A DNA stretch of 64,000 nt from VXNE01 sp965205735 (GTDB lineage: Bacteria > Pseudomonadota > Gammaproteobacteria > Pseudomonadales > Azotimanducaceae): assembly GCA_965205735.1 (NCBI GenBank), contig OZ242179.1, positions 1-64,000 of the forward strand. Direction: 5' to 3'. Below, piece by piece: positions 46,496-56,792 of this stretch (position 1 is the stretch's first letter; every line of letters starts with the position of its first letter). Both the position numbers and the translations under genes were made by a program. Below the pieces are notes generated by a model. That model was given only the letters and a program-made list of their open reading frames with translations. It made no database searches and was not told the origin of the DNA.

Positions 46496-46532
46496 TGGTT
46501 GCACAAAGCCTATTATCTGGTTGCACAAAGCC
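46496..46532. promoter_or_regulatory. 15-base direct repeat spaced 22 bases, candidate operator
   Basis: TGGTTGCACAAAGCC occurs exactly twice (46496-46510 and 46518-46532) in the 324-base gap between the divergent pyrG and TonB-dependent receptor genes. A centre-to-centre distance of 22 bases places both on the same face of the helix, as expected of a tandem binding site for a regulator or sigma-factor activator. It lies 57 bases before the receptor start. No Fur-box consensus was seen. Confidence 0.55.
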
Positions 46533-46588
46533 CGCTAATGCGCGCACCATAATAAGGCGCATCGCAACGTGAAGATGAGGGTATTCGG

Positions 46589-49234
46589 ATGCGGAGAAAT
46601 TTCCTGGTTGAGATCAAGATGCGGCGCGACCTGAAGAGTGCGGGATCCGGTCGCATCACGCCGGTATTCGCGGGCGCGAGTCCGCTGTTCCTGGCACCCC
46701 TCCTGGCGAGCCTGATTTCAGGCCCCGTTGCCTCCGCACAGGAAGAAGCCGCCCCGGAACCTGCGGTGTCCGGTCAGATCGAAGAAATAGTGGTCGTCGG
46801 CTCGCGGCGCAGGGACCGTTCCGCCGCCGACTCGCCCGTACCGGTCGATGTCATCGGCGGCGACGAGTTCCGCGCGCACGGGGACAGCGACATGGACTCC
46901 CTGCTTGCGGCAACGGTCCCGTCGTACAACGTCGCCCAGGAACCTATCAGCGATGCGGCGACCTTTATCCGTCCGGCGACGCTGCGTTCCTTGCCGCCGG
47001 ACGCCACGCTGGTGCTGGTCAACGGCAAGCGTCGCCACCGCGCGGCCGTTATTGCCCTGCTCGGCGCCGGCATTTCCGGCGGGTCGCAAGGCCCCGACCT
47101 GGCCGCGATTCCCGCCATTGCGCTCGACCGTCTTGAAGTGCTCCGCGATGGCGCGTCAGCCCAGTATGGATCCGACGCGATCGCCGGCATCCTCAACTTC
47201 GTCCTCAAGGAAGACGATAGCGGCGCCACGGTCGACGCCAAGTGGGGGCAATATTTCGAAGGCGACGGCGATAGGCTGACCATAGCCACCAACATGGGCT
47301 TGCCGCTTAGCGACGCCGGTTTCGCCAACTTGAGCTTCGAGTGGAAAGAAACCGATCCCACGAGCCGGAGCCGCCAGCGCGGCGATGCGCAGGGGCTGAT
47401 CGACGCCGGCAATACCCATGTGCGGCAGCCGGCGGCGCAGATCTGGGGCGCACCGGAGAAATCCGGCGACTTCAAGCTGTTCGGCAACTTCGGCATCGAG
47501 CTCGGCAACGGCAGCGAGGCGTACGCTTTCGGCAACTGGGCCGAGCGGCAGGTGGAAGGCGGTTTCTACTATCGGAACCCGCACACGCGCAACGGCGTCT
47601 TCAACGGTGGGGAGGTAAACGGCGTCCCGACGGTCAAGGTCGCCGATCTGACCCCTGACGGCACCGGCAACTGTCCGGTCGTTAACATCATCAACAATGT
47701 GGCCGACAGTTCGGCATTGGCCGCGATACGCGACGATCCGAATTGCTACTCGCTCATCGAGAAGTTTCCCGGCGGTTTCACGCCGCAATTCGGCGGCTAC
47801 ATCCACGATTTTGCGTTGGCCGGGGGTGTGCGCGGCAATATCGGCGATGCCTGGTACTACGACCTGAGCGTAACCGCGGGCCGCAGCAACGCCGAGTTCT
47901 ATATCTACAACACCATCAATCCGCAACTGTTGGCGCAGCGAAACGACATTCCCGTCTATTACGACGCCGGCGCCTATACGGAGACGGACCGGGTGGTCAA
48001 CCTTGACTTGTCGAGGCCGTTCGAGGTGGGTCTGTGGGGTGCTCTGAATGTGGCCGCCGGCCTGGAGTACCGGGACGAGACATTCCGCATCCATAACGGT
48101 GATCCCAACTCGTTCTACAACGATCCGAACATCGAGTTCGGCCTCGCGGCACAAGGCTTCGGCGTCGGCTCGAACGGCTTTGCCGGATTTCAGCCCGGCG
48201 ACGCGGGAGTGCACACCGTGCGCGCCACGGCCGCGTACGTCGACATCGAGGCCGACGTGTCCGAGCGTCTCCTGCTAGGCGGCGCCTTGCGCTTTGAGAA
48301 CTACTCGGTATTCGGCACGACGCTGGACGGGAAGATCGTAGCTCGTCTGCAGATGTCGGATAGCGTGGCGTTGCGCGGTGCCGCGAGCACCGGTTTCCGG
48401 GTGCCGACCGCCGGACAGGCCAATCTCCGCAACGTCACGACGGAGTTCCAGAGCGGCAAGCTGGCGGACATCGCGACGCTGCCGCCGTCGAACCCGATTG
48501 CCCAGCAGAAGGGCGCGAAGGAGTTGACTCCCGAGGAGTCGGTCAACCTGACGCTCGGCCTGGTGTTCCATGTCGGCGACCTCGACGTGACGCTGGACTA
48601 TTACAACATCGAGATTGCGGACCGCATTGCGTTCACGAGCCGGTTCCCCGTGACCGCGGCGGACAAAGTAGCACTGATCGCCGTGGGCGTATCCGACGCC
48701 ACGAGTTTCTCGTCGGTACGTTTCTTTTCCAACCAGCAGACCGTGCAGGCAACGGGCATCGATATCGTGGCGAATCTGCCTTTCGACCTCGGAGCGGGCG
48801 TCTCCACCCTGACGTTGGCGGGGAATTGGTCGAGTATCGAACTCGCCAAGTTCGATCCTGCGTTCACCAGTGAAAATCGCCGTCTGCAGATCGAACAAGG
48901 CCGGCCGGACTCTCGCGTCACGGTGACCTGGAATCACCTGCAAGGCTCCTGGCGACTTATGGCCCGGGCGCGCCACTACGGCGGTTACTACGATGCGCCG
49001 ACGAACGACGGCTCGGTGTCGTTTTATCCGGAGCCCGAGATGCTGTTCGATGCCGAGGTCGCGTATGATGTCACCAGCAAGCTGTCGCTATTGCTTGGCC
49101 TGCAGAACGCGTTTGACGAATACCCGGATGAGAACCCTCACGGAGAGGTGGCCGGACTGATCTATCCCGAGCAGACTCCTTTCTCCTTCAACGGCGGCTA
49201 TACGTACTTCCGCGTGATGTGGAGCCCGATGTAA
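46589..49234 (+). CDS. TonB-dependent outer-membrane receptor
   Basis: Energised importer of siderophores, vitamins or oligosaccharides. A signal peptide is followed by the TonB box (IEEIVVVGSRRRDRSAADSP), a plug domain (about 80-195; LVLVNGKRRHRAAV, LDRLEVLRDGASAQYGSDAI, AGILNFVL) and a barrel to the C-terminus (GGYTYFRVMWSPM). 881 residues. ATG 46589 gives an N-terminal tail ahead of the hydrophobic segment FLAPLLASLISGPVA; ATG 46619 is an alternative start. No neighbouring transporter or enzyme reveals the substrate. It occupies the junction between pyrG and fdxA, which in relatives holds other core genes. Confidence 0.9.
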   Translation: MRRNFLVEIKMRRDLKSAGSGRITPVFAGASPLFLAPLLASLISGPVASAQEEAAPEPAVSGQIEEIVVVGSRRRDRSAADSPVPVDVIGGDEFRAHGDSDMDSLLAATVPSYNVAQEPISDAATFIRPATLRSLPPDATLVLVNGKRRHRAAVIALLGAGISGGSQGPDLAAIPAIALDRLEVLRDGASAQYGSDAIAGILNFVLKEDDSGATVDAKWGQYFEGDGDRLTIATNMGLPLSDAGFANLSFEWKETDPTSRSRQRGDAQGLIDAGNTHVRQPAAQIWGAPEKSGDFKLFGNFGIELGNGSEAYAFGNWAERQVEGGFYYRNPHTRNGVFNGGEVNGVPTVKVADLTPDGTGNCPVVNIINNVADSSALAAIRDDPNCYSLIEKFPGGFTPQFGGYIHDFALAGGVRGNIGDAWYYDLSVTAGRSNAEFYIYNTINPQLLAQRNDIPVYYDAGAYTETDRVVNLDLSRPFEVGLWGALNVAAGLEYRDETFRIHNGDPNSFYNDPNIEFGLAAQGFGVGSNGFAGFQPGDAGVHTVRATAAYVDIEADVSERLLLGGALRFENYSVFGTTLDGKIVARLQMSDSVALRGAASTGFRVPTAGQANLRNVTTEFQSGKLADIATLPPSNPIAQQKGAKELTPEESVNLTLGLVFHVGDLDVTLDYYNIEIADRIAFTSRFPVTAADKVALIAVGVSDATSFSSVRFFSNQQTVQATGIDIVANLPFDLGAGVSTLTLAGNWSSIELAKFDPAFTSENRRLQIEQGRPDSRVTVTWNHLQGSWRLMARARHYGGYYDAPTNDGSVSFYPEPEMLFDAEVAYDVTSKLSLLLGLQNAFDEYPDENPHGEVAGLIYPEQTPFSFNGGYTYFRVMWSPM

Positions 49235-49299
49235 CGTCATAAAACAGGCTACGAGGGGGCTTGGCCTTTCTGTCCGGGTCCCGCGCGGCTTGGCAGGAA

Positions 49300-49623
49300 T
49301 CAGCGCTCGAGCAGTTCGCGCTTGTTCGCGACCTCGCGCCACTCGGCTTCGTCGGGTGGCGCGTCCTTCGCTTCTGTGATGTTCGGCCAGAGTTCCGCGA
49401 GTTCGGCGTTGAGATCAAGGAAGTCTTCCTGATCCTCCGGCAGTTCGTCCTCCGAATAGATCGCGTCCACCGGGCATTCGGGTTCGCACAGGGCGCAATC
49501 GATGCACTCGTCGGGATGGATGACGAGCATGTTCGGCCCTTCGTAGAAACAGTCGACCGGACACACCTCGACGCAGTCCGTCAGTTTGCACTTGATGCAG
49601 GCTTCGCCGATAACGAAAGTCAT
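49300..49623 (-). CDS. fdxA: Seven-iron ferredoxin FdxA
   Basis: Small electron carrier with one 3Fe-4S and one 4Fe-4S cluster. MTFVIGEACIKCKLTDCVEV with CPVDCFYEG binds the first set, and PDECIDCALCEPECPVDAI the second. 107 residues from ATG 49623, the family length. The tail is acidic (SEDELPEDQEDFLDLNAELA). Lies 31 bases downstream of mutS on the same strand, as in pseudomonads. Confidence 0.95.
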   Translation of the reverse strand: MTFVIGEACIKCKLTDCVEVCPVDCFYEGPNMLVIHPDECIDCALCEPECPVDAIYSEDELPEDQEDFLDLNAELAELWPNITEAKDAPPDEAEWREVANKRELLER

Positions 49624-49654
49624 TGGGGTCCTCGTCTGGTTGCGGCGGCGTATT

Positions 49655-52222
49655 CTACAGCAGGTTCCTGAGTTCAAACACGAGGTCGAGCGCCGCTTTC
49701 GGCGTCAATTCGTCGGCATCCACCTCCCGCAGGCGTTCGCGCAGGACTTTCTCGTCTTCAGCTTCTTCATCGACGCCCGCGACCGTGTCGGGCGGTGGCG
49801 CGAACAGGTCTCCCTGCCGCGCGTCGCTGTTCCTGTGTTGCGATTCCAGCCGGGCCAGCCGCGTGCGGGCGAGTGCCAGTACCGCTTCCGGCACGCCGGC
49901 GAGTTTCGCCACCTGCACGCCGTAGCTCTGGTTCGCCGGTCCTTCCTTGACGATGTGCAGGAATACCACGTCGGCGCCGTGTTCAACCGCATCGAGGTGA
50001 ACGTTGGCGATGCCGTGGAACTCTTCCGGCAGCGCGGTCAGTTCGAAATAGTGCGTTGCGAATAGCGTGAACGCGCGCAGCCGGATCGCCAGGTGGCGCG
50101 CCGCCGCCCATGCCAGCGCAAGGCCATCGTAGGTGCTCGTGCCGCGTCCGATCTCATCGAGCAGCACGAGGCTCTCGGGCGTTGCGTTGTGCAGGATGTC
50201 GGCGGTTTCGCTCATCTCGACCATGAAGGTGGAGCGACCGCTGGTCAGATCGTCGGATGCGCCGATGCGAGTGAAAATGCGGTCGACGGGCCCGATCACG
50301 GCGGACGTCGCGGGGACGAAACAGCCGCTGTGGGCGAGCAGGACGATCAACGCCGTCTGGCGCATATAGGTGGACTTTCCGCCCATGTTGGGGCCGGTGA
50401 TCACCAGCATTCGACGCGACTCGTCGAGCTCGAGGTCGTTCGGCACGAATGGCGTGTCGGACTCCGCCTCGACCACCAGGTGGCGTCCTCCGCGAATATG
50501 CATGCCGGGAACATCGGTCAACTCGGGCGCGACCAGCCCCAGCGTCTCGGCGCGGTCGGCGAACGCGGCCAGCACATCGAGGGCGGCCAGCGCCTCGCCG
50601 GCGGCCCGCAATGCCGCGCTGGACCCGTCCAGGCGGGTCAACAGGTCGTCATAGAGCTCCCTTTCCCGGCGCAGCGCCCGCGCCTGGCTCGTCAACGCTT
50701 CATCTTCGAACTTTTTCAGCGTCGGCGTGATGTAGCGTTCGGCGTTCTTCAATGTCTGCCGACGGATGTACTCGGCGGGCACCTCCGTGGCGGCTGCGCG
50801 GTTCGTCTCGATGTAGTAGCCGTGGACCCGGTTATAGCCGACCTTGAGCGACGCGATCCCGGTGCGTTCCCGCTCGCTTGCTTCCAGGTCGCTCAGGAAG
50901 CCGCTGGCGTTCTCCGTGAGGTCGCGCAGGTCGTCGAGTTTCTGATCGAATCCGCGCGCGATGACGCCGCCTTCGCGCAGCGTCGCCGGCGGTTGATCGA
51001 CCACGGCGCGACATAGCAGGTCGTGTTCTTCCTGAAAGGGCGGCAGGGCGGCGAAACGCCCAACCAGCGCCGGCGCATCGAGCGTTTCGACCAGCGCGCG
51101 GATCTGCGGCCACGCGGCGAGGCTGGCGCGCAATCTCGCGAGATCGCGCGGCGAAGCGCTGCGGAGCGCGATGCGGGTGACGATGCGCTCCATATCGCCG
51201 ATTTCCCCCAGGTCGGGGCGAAGCCGCTCTGGGCCACGTGCTTCGATCAGGGCGATGACCGCGCGTTGGCGTTCCCGCACGGCTTCGGCGTTTTTCAGCG
51301 GCGCCGCGAGCCAGCGCTTCAGGAGCCGCGCGCCCATCGGCGTGCGCGTCTCGTTCAGCACACCGTAAACCGTGCCTCGGAATGTGGGCTGGCCGTCGAG
51401 GCGGGAGTCGATTTCGAGGTTGCGCCGGGTGCGCTGGTCGAGGATGACGTGGTCGCCGGCCTCAAAGCGGCGGACCGAGTCGATGTAGTCGAGAGATTGC
51501 CGCCGCGCGTTTTGCGCGTAGCGCAGCACCGCGCCGGCGGCGCCGACACCCGCGGTCACTTCGTGTATGCCGAAACCCGTCAGGTCGCGCACGCCGAAGT
51601 GCTCGGTCAGGAATCGTTCGGCGAGATCGACATCGAAGTCGAGGGCGGGACGACGCGTGATCTCCCGGCCCGCGTCGATGTCGACGGCTTCCGCCGCCAC
51701 CAGTTCGGCGGCGCCGATTCGGTCCAGCTCCGCGACCAGCTCGCCGGTCGAATCGCACTCGCGGAACCGGAACTCTCCGGACGAAACGTTGAGCCAGCTC
51801 AGCCCCCAGCCGTCGCCGTCGGGATGCACGCCCGCCAGCACGCTCTCCCTGTCCGGATCCAGCAGCCCATCTTCGGCCAGCGTCCCCGGGGTAACGACGC
51901 GCGTCACGCGGCGCTCGACAGGGCCCTTCGAGGTGGCCGGATCGCCGAACTGTTCGCAGATGGCGACGGATCGTCCCGTGCGCGCGAGCCGCGCCAGGTA
52001 GCCGTCCACGCTGTGGAACGGCACGCCCGCCATGGGGATGGGATTTCCCGCGGAGCGCCCCCGGGCGGTGAGGGTGATGTCGAGCAGGCGCGCCGCCTCG
52101 CGGGCGTCGTCGAAGAACAACTCGTAGAAATCGCCCATGCGGTAGAACAGCAGGATGTCCTGGAACTCGGCCTTGATGCGCAGGTACTGCTGCATCATCG
52201 GGGTATGGGCCGAGGTATTCAT
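49655..52222 (-). CDS. mutS: DNA mismatch repair protein MutS
   Basis: Recognises mismatches and recruits MutL. The mismatch-reading N-terminus has LFYRMGDFYELFFDD with the Phe-x-Glu pair. Connector, lever and clamp domains follow. The ABC-type ATPase has Walker A ITGPNMGGKSTYMRQTALI (about residue 610) and Walker B VLLDEIGRGTSTYDG (about 690). 855 residues matches E. coli MutS (853). Divergent from recA with a 240-base gap. The C-terminal tail holds EDEKVLRERLREVDADELTP, like the tetramer-forming end. Confidence 0.96.
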   Translation of the reverse strand: MNTSAHTPMMQQYLRIKAEFQDILLFYRMGDFYELFFDDAREAARLLDITLTARGRSAGNPIPMAGVPFHSVDGYLARLARTGRSVAICEQFGDPATSKGPVERRVTRVVTPGTLAEDGLLDPDRESVLAGVHPDGDGWGLSWLNVSSGEFRFRECDSTGELVAELDRIGAAELVAAEAVDIDAGREITRRPALDFDVDLAERFLTEHFGVRDLTGFGIHEVTAGVGAAGAVLRYAQNARRQSLDYIDSVRRFEAGDHVILDQRTRRNLEIDSRLDGQPTFRGTVYGVLNETRTPMGARLLKRWLAAPLKNAEAVRERQRAVIALIEARGPERLRPDLGEIGDMERIVTRIALRSASPRDLARLRASLAAWPQIRALVETLDAPALVGRFAALPPFQEEHDLLCRAVVDQPPATLREGGVIARGFDQKLDDLRDLTENASGFLSDLEASERERTGIASLKVGYNRVHGYYIETNRAAATEVPAEYIRRQTLKNAERYITPTLKKFEDEALTSQARALRRERELYDDLLTRLDGSSAALRAAGEALAALDVLAAFADRAETLGLVAPELTDVPGMHIRGGRHLVVEAESDTPFVPNDLELDESRRMLVITGPNMGGKSTYMRQTALIVLLAHSGCFVPATSAVIGPVDRIFTRIGASDDLTSGRSTFMVEMSETADILHNATPESLVLLDEIGRGTSTYDGLALAWAAARHLAIRLRAFTLFATHYFELTALPEEFHGIANVHLDAVEHGADVVFLHIVKEGPANQSYGVQVAKLAGVPEAVLALARTRLARLESQHRNSDARQGDLFAPPPDTVAGVDEEAEDEKVLRERLREVDADELTPKAALDLVFELRNLL

Positions 52223-52407
52223 GCGATCGAGCCTGCCTGGCGGCCAAACACCCGAGGACGGCGCGGAATTCGACTCGACTGCAACGGGTTCCCTCGATCA
52301 GGAAGGCGGGCGGCGGCCAGCGGAGGGCCTATTGTAAGCCAGGGCCAAAAATGTCGTGGGACATGACGCTTTCTGCGAGTTTTCTGCAAGTCGGCGGTTG
52401 CACTTCT

Positions 52408-52427
52408 TACTGGTCGGATATACAGTA
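52408..52427 (+). promoter_or_regulatory. LexA (SOS) box upstream of recA
   Basis: TACTGGTCGGATATACAGTA matches the gammaproteobacterial LexA operator TACTG-N10-CAGTA at all ten conserved ends. It lies 36 bases before the recA start, as expected for an SOS-regulated promoter. Confidence 0.88.
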
Positions 52428-52462
52428 TCCGCAAATCCTGATCCCAGCGGAGATTCTCAAAT

Positions 52463-53524
<1,062 letters not shown>

Positions 53525-53568
53525 CCGGAATAGCCGCAATAGTCGCGTAAAGCCTCCTTTCGACGGCG

Positions 53569-54084
53569 ATGATCACGCGCCAATCCGAACTGACCGAGGC
53601 CGCGCTGACCGAGCGCGCCCTGCGTCTGCTCGCCACGCGCGAACATTCCCGATTCGAACTTCGCCGCAAGCTGCTGCGCCGCCGGGCATCGCATGCGGCT
53701 GCGGCGATAGCGCGGTTGGACAACGTCCTCGACGACCTGGTACGCCGCGAGCTGTTGTCGGACGCGCGCTTCGCCGAGTCCTTCGTCCGTCGGGGCGTTG
53801 ATCGCGGCCACGGTCCGCTCAAGATTCGCGCGGGTCTGCGCAGCCGTGGCGTGGCGGAAAACATCATCGACGATACCCTCACGTTTTCCGACGAGTTCTG
53901 GCTTCGTCGCGCCCAAGCCGTGCAGGCGAAACGCTTCGGCAACGGCAATGCCGGTGGCAATAAAAGCAACGCCGCCGGTGCGTCGGCCAACCGCTCCGAG
54001 TGGGCCCGGCGTGCCCGTTTCCTCGCGGCGCGGGGATTCGGATCAGATATCATCTATCGAACGCTGGGCCGGCAGACCGTATAA
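53569..54084 (+). CDS. recX: Regulatory protein RecX
   Basis: Modulates RecA filaments. Three-helix repeats are visible: ALRLLATREHSRFELRRKLL, LDDLVRRELLSDARFAESFV and RHGPLKIRAGLRSRG-like GHGPLKIRAGLRSRGV. 171 residues. Follows recA in the standard position, so co-transcription and SOS control are likely. Ends 32 bases before the alaS start. Confidence 0.93.
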   Translation: MITRQSELTEAALTERALRLLATREHSRFELRRKLLRRRASHAAAAIARLDNVLDDLVRRELLSDARFAESFVRRGVDRGHGPLKIRAGLRSRGVAENIIDDTLTFSDEFWLRRAQAVQAKRFGNGNAGGNKSNAAGASANRSEWARRARFLAARGFGSDIIYRTLGRQTV

Positions 54085-54116
54085 TCCGCCGCCTTTTCAA
54101 GTTCGGGGTCGCGACG

Positions 54117-56762
54117 GTGAAAACTGCCGAGATTCGAGCCGCGTACCTTGATTTCTTCGCGGCTCGTGGCCACAAGGTCGTCAAGTCCAGCAGTCTGGTT
54201 CCGGGCGACGATCCGACGTTGTTGTTCACCAACGCCGGCATGGTGCAGTTCAAGGACGCGCTGACCGGGCGCGAGCGCCCCGGCTATGATCGCGCGGTCT
54301 CGTGCCAGCTATGCGTGCGCGCCGGCGGCAAGCACAACGATCTCGAAAACGTCGGCTATACCGCCCGCCACCAGACGCTGTTCGAAATGCTCGGCAACTT
54401 CAGCTTCGGGAGCTACGGGAAGGAAGACGCCATCGACTGGGCGTGGGAGTTCGTCACCGGCGTCCTCGCGTTCGACCGGGACCGGTTGTGGGTGACGGTG
54501 CATCCGACCGACGACGAGGCGCGCAAACTCTGGGTCGACAAGATCGGCATGCCGGCGGAACGCATCGTCGAACATCCGGACAATTTCTGGTCGATGGGCG
54601 ACACCGGTCCCTGCGGACCGGATTCGGAAATCTTCTACGACCAGGGTCCCGCCGTCGCCGGAGGACCGCCGGGCTCGCCGGAAGAGGAGGGCGACCGCTT
54701 TCTTGAATGCTGGAACCTGGTGTTCCCGCAATATGACCGCTCCCCGGACGGCGAACTCGCCCCCTTGGCGAGCCCCGGCGTCGATACGGGCATGGGCCTC
54801 GAACGCGTTGCGGCGATCTCCCAGGGCGTGCAGTCGAACTACGAGGCGGACATATTCCGCGGGATCCTCGTCGAGGCCGGGCGCATCGCCGGGTTCGACA
54901 ACGAAACCGAGATGCTCGGCAACCCGTCCCTGCGCGTTATTGCCGACCACATTCGGTCCACCGCTTTCCTGATCGCGGAAGGCGTGATGCCGGGCAACGA
55001 GGATCGCGACTACGTCCTGCGGCGCATCATCCGCCGCGCCCTGCGTCACGGTCACAAACTGGACCTGCATGAACCGTTCTTCCATCGACTCGTGGCACCC
55101 CTGGCGGCGGAGATGGGCGAGGCGTATCCGTTGATCGCCGAGGGCAAGGACAGCATCGCGGCGATCCTGCTCGCGGAGGAAGAGCGCTTCGCGAGGACGC
55201 TAGATCGGGGCATGACACTGCTCGATAAACACATCGCGACTACCGTCCGTGAGACGATTCCCGGTCAGGTGATTTTCGAACTCTACGACACCTTCGGTTT
55301 TCCGGCGGACCTGACCGCCGATGTCGCGCGCGAGCGGGGGCTAGACGTGGACATGCAGGGTTTCGAATCCGCCATGCAGGAACAGCGGTTGCGGTCGCAA
55401 CGGGCCGGCCGATTCGATGCGAGCGCCGAACAGCGCGTGCAAATCGATTCCGATGTGCGATTCGAAGGCTACGAGTCGCTGGAAGTCGAGGCGAACATCG
55501 TGTCGCTATTCAAACTAGCGGAAAACGCCGGTAGCGGGGCCGAACGCGCCTCCCCGGTGCAAACCGAACGCTTGGAAACCTCGGAGTCGGGCTACGTCGT
55601 GCTTGACCGCACCCCGTTTTACGCGGAGTCCGGCGGCCAGGTGGGCGATACGGGATTGATCGCCGCTGACGGGGTCCGGTTTGTCGTGGCCGACACCACC
55701 CGAGGCGGCGGCCAACATCTGCATCGCGGCACGTTGGAGGCGGGTGCGCTGGAGGTTGGCGACCGGGTCACCACGGCCGTGGACGGCGAGCGGCGCCGGG
55801 ACATCGTGCGCAACCACTCCGCCACGCATCTCCTCCATGCGGCGCTGCGCCGCACTCTCGGCACCCACGTCCAGCAAAGGGGTTCGCGGGTCGGGCCGGA
55901 AGGCTTTCGCTTCGACTTCTCGCACCCGGCACCGCTCAGCGATGGCGAGTTGCGCACCATCGAACTCGAAGTGAACGCGCGCATCGGCGAGAACTCGGCC
56001 GCTAACGCGAAGGAGATGCCCTATGCCGAGGCGATCGACAAGGGCGCCATGGCATTGTTCGGCGAAAAGTACGGCGACGTGGTGCGCGTGCTTGCGATGG
56101 GCGGCGACTACTCGGTCGAGCTCTGCGGCGGCACGCATGTGCGGCGCACCGGCGATATCGGATACATGTGCATCGCGTCCGAATCCAGCGTTGCGGCGGG
56201 AACCAGGCGCATCGAGGCGCTCACCGGCGAACGCGCCGTCGCGCACGCGCGGGGCGCGGAACAGTTGATTGCCGACATCGGTCAAGTCGTCGGCGTCGGC
56301 CGCGACAACCTGCTGGAGAGGGTGGAATCCCTGTCGCAGCAAACGAAGTCGTTGCAGAAGGAGTTGGAGGCGCTCAAGGCCCAGTTCGCGCAATCTCGGG
56401 GTTTCGATCTCGCCAGCGAAGCGGTAGATGTCGGCGGCATCCACGTGCTGGGCGCCGAGGTAGAAGGTGACTCCAGCACTGTGCTGACGACGCTCGACCG
56501 GCTCAAGGACAAGCTCGGCACCGCCGTTATCGTGCTCGGACAGGTGAACGGCGGCCGTGTCAACCTGACGGTGGGCGTGACAAAGAATCTGACCGAACAG
56601 TTCACCGCCGGCGACGTCATCCGCTTCGTCGGCCTGCAGGTCGGCGCCAAGGGCGGCGGCGGCCGGCCGGACATGGCCCGAGGCGGCGGCGGCGACAAGC
56701 CGGAAGCGCTGCCGGCAGCGCTCGCCTCGGTCAGGAAATGGGTGGAAGAGCGCGTCGCTTGA
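54117..56762 (+). CDS. alaS: Alanyl-tRNA synthetase
   Basis: Charges tRNA-Ala. The aminoacylation core begins TAEIRAAYLDFFAARGHKVV and includes TLLFTNAGMVQFKDALTG and LGNFSFGSYGKEDAI. The editing domain has the zinc-site motifs NHSATHLLHAALR and ELCGGTHVRRTGDIG. A C-Ala domain ends with a glycine-rich stretch (GAKGGGGRPDMARGGGGD). GTG 54117 gives 881 residues (E. coli 876); the open frame before it overlaps recX and is rejected. lysC follows after 30 bases. Confidence 0.96.
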   Translation: MKTAEIRAAYLDFFAARGHKVVKSSSLVPGDDPTLLFTNAGMVQFKDALTGRERPGYDRAVSCQLCVRAGGKHNDLENVGYTARHQTLFEMLGNFSFGSYGKEDAIDWAWEFVTGVLAFDRDRLWVTVHPTDDEARKLWVDKIGMPAERIVEHPDNFWSMGDTGPCGPDSEIFYDQGPAVAGGPPGSPEEEGDRFLECWNLVFPQYDRSPDGELAPLASPGVDTGMGLERVAAISQGVQSNYEADIFRGILVEAGRIAGFDNETEMLGNPSLRVIADHIRSTAFLIAEGVMPGNEDRDYVLRRIIRRALRHGHKLDLHEPFFHRLVAPLAAEMGEAYPLIAEGKDSIAAILLAEEERFARTLDRGMTLLDKHIATTVRETIPGQVIFELYDTFGFPADLTADVARERGLDVDMQGFESAMQEQRLRSQRAGRFDASAEQRVQIDSDVRFEGYESLEVEANIVSLFKLAENAGSGAERASPVQTERLETSESGYVVLDRTPFYAESGGQVGDTGLIAADGVRFVVADTTRGGGQHLHRGTLEAGALEVGDRVTTAVDGERRRDIVRNHSATHLLHAALRRTLGTHVQQRGSRVGPEGFRFDFSHPAPLSDGELRTIELEVNARIGENSAANAKEMPYAEAIDKGAMALFGEKYGDVVRVLAMGGDYSVELCGGTHVRRTGDIGYMCIASESSVAAGTRRIEALTGERAVAHARGAEQLIADIGQVVGVGRDNLLERVESLSQQTKSLQKELEALKAQFAQSRGFDLASEAVDVGGIHVLGAEVEGDSSTVLTTLDRLKDKLGTAVIVLGQVNGGRVNLTVGVTKNLTEQFTAGDVIRFVGLQVGAKGGGGRPDMARGGGGDKPEALPAALASVRKWVEERVA

Positions 56763-56792
56763 CGCTGACGCACCCCAACATCGACTAAGAAA

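Noticed and set aside
51023..52366. 447-codon plus-strand frame opposite mutS
   Set aside because: Antisense shadow of mutS, without signals of its own.
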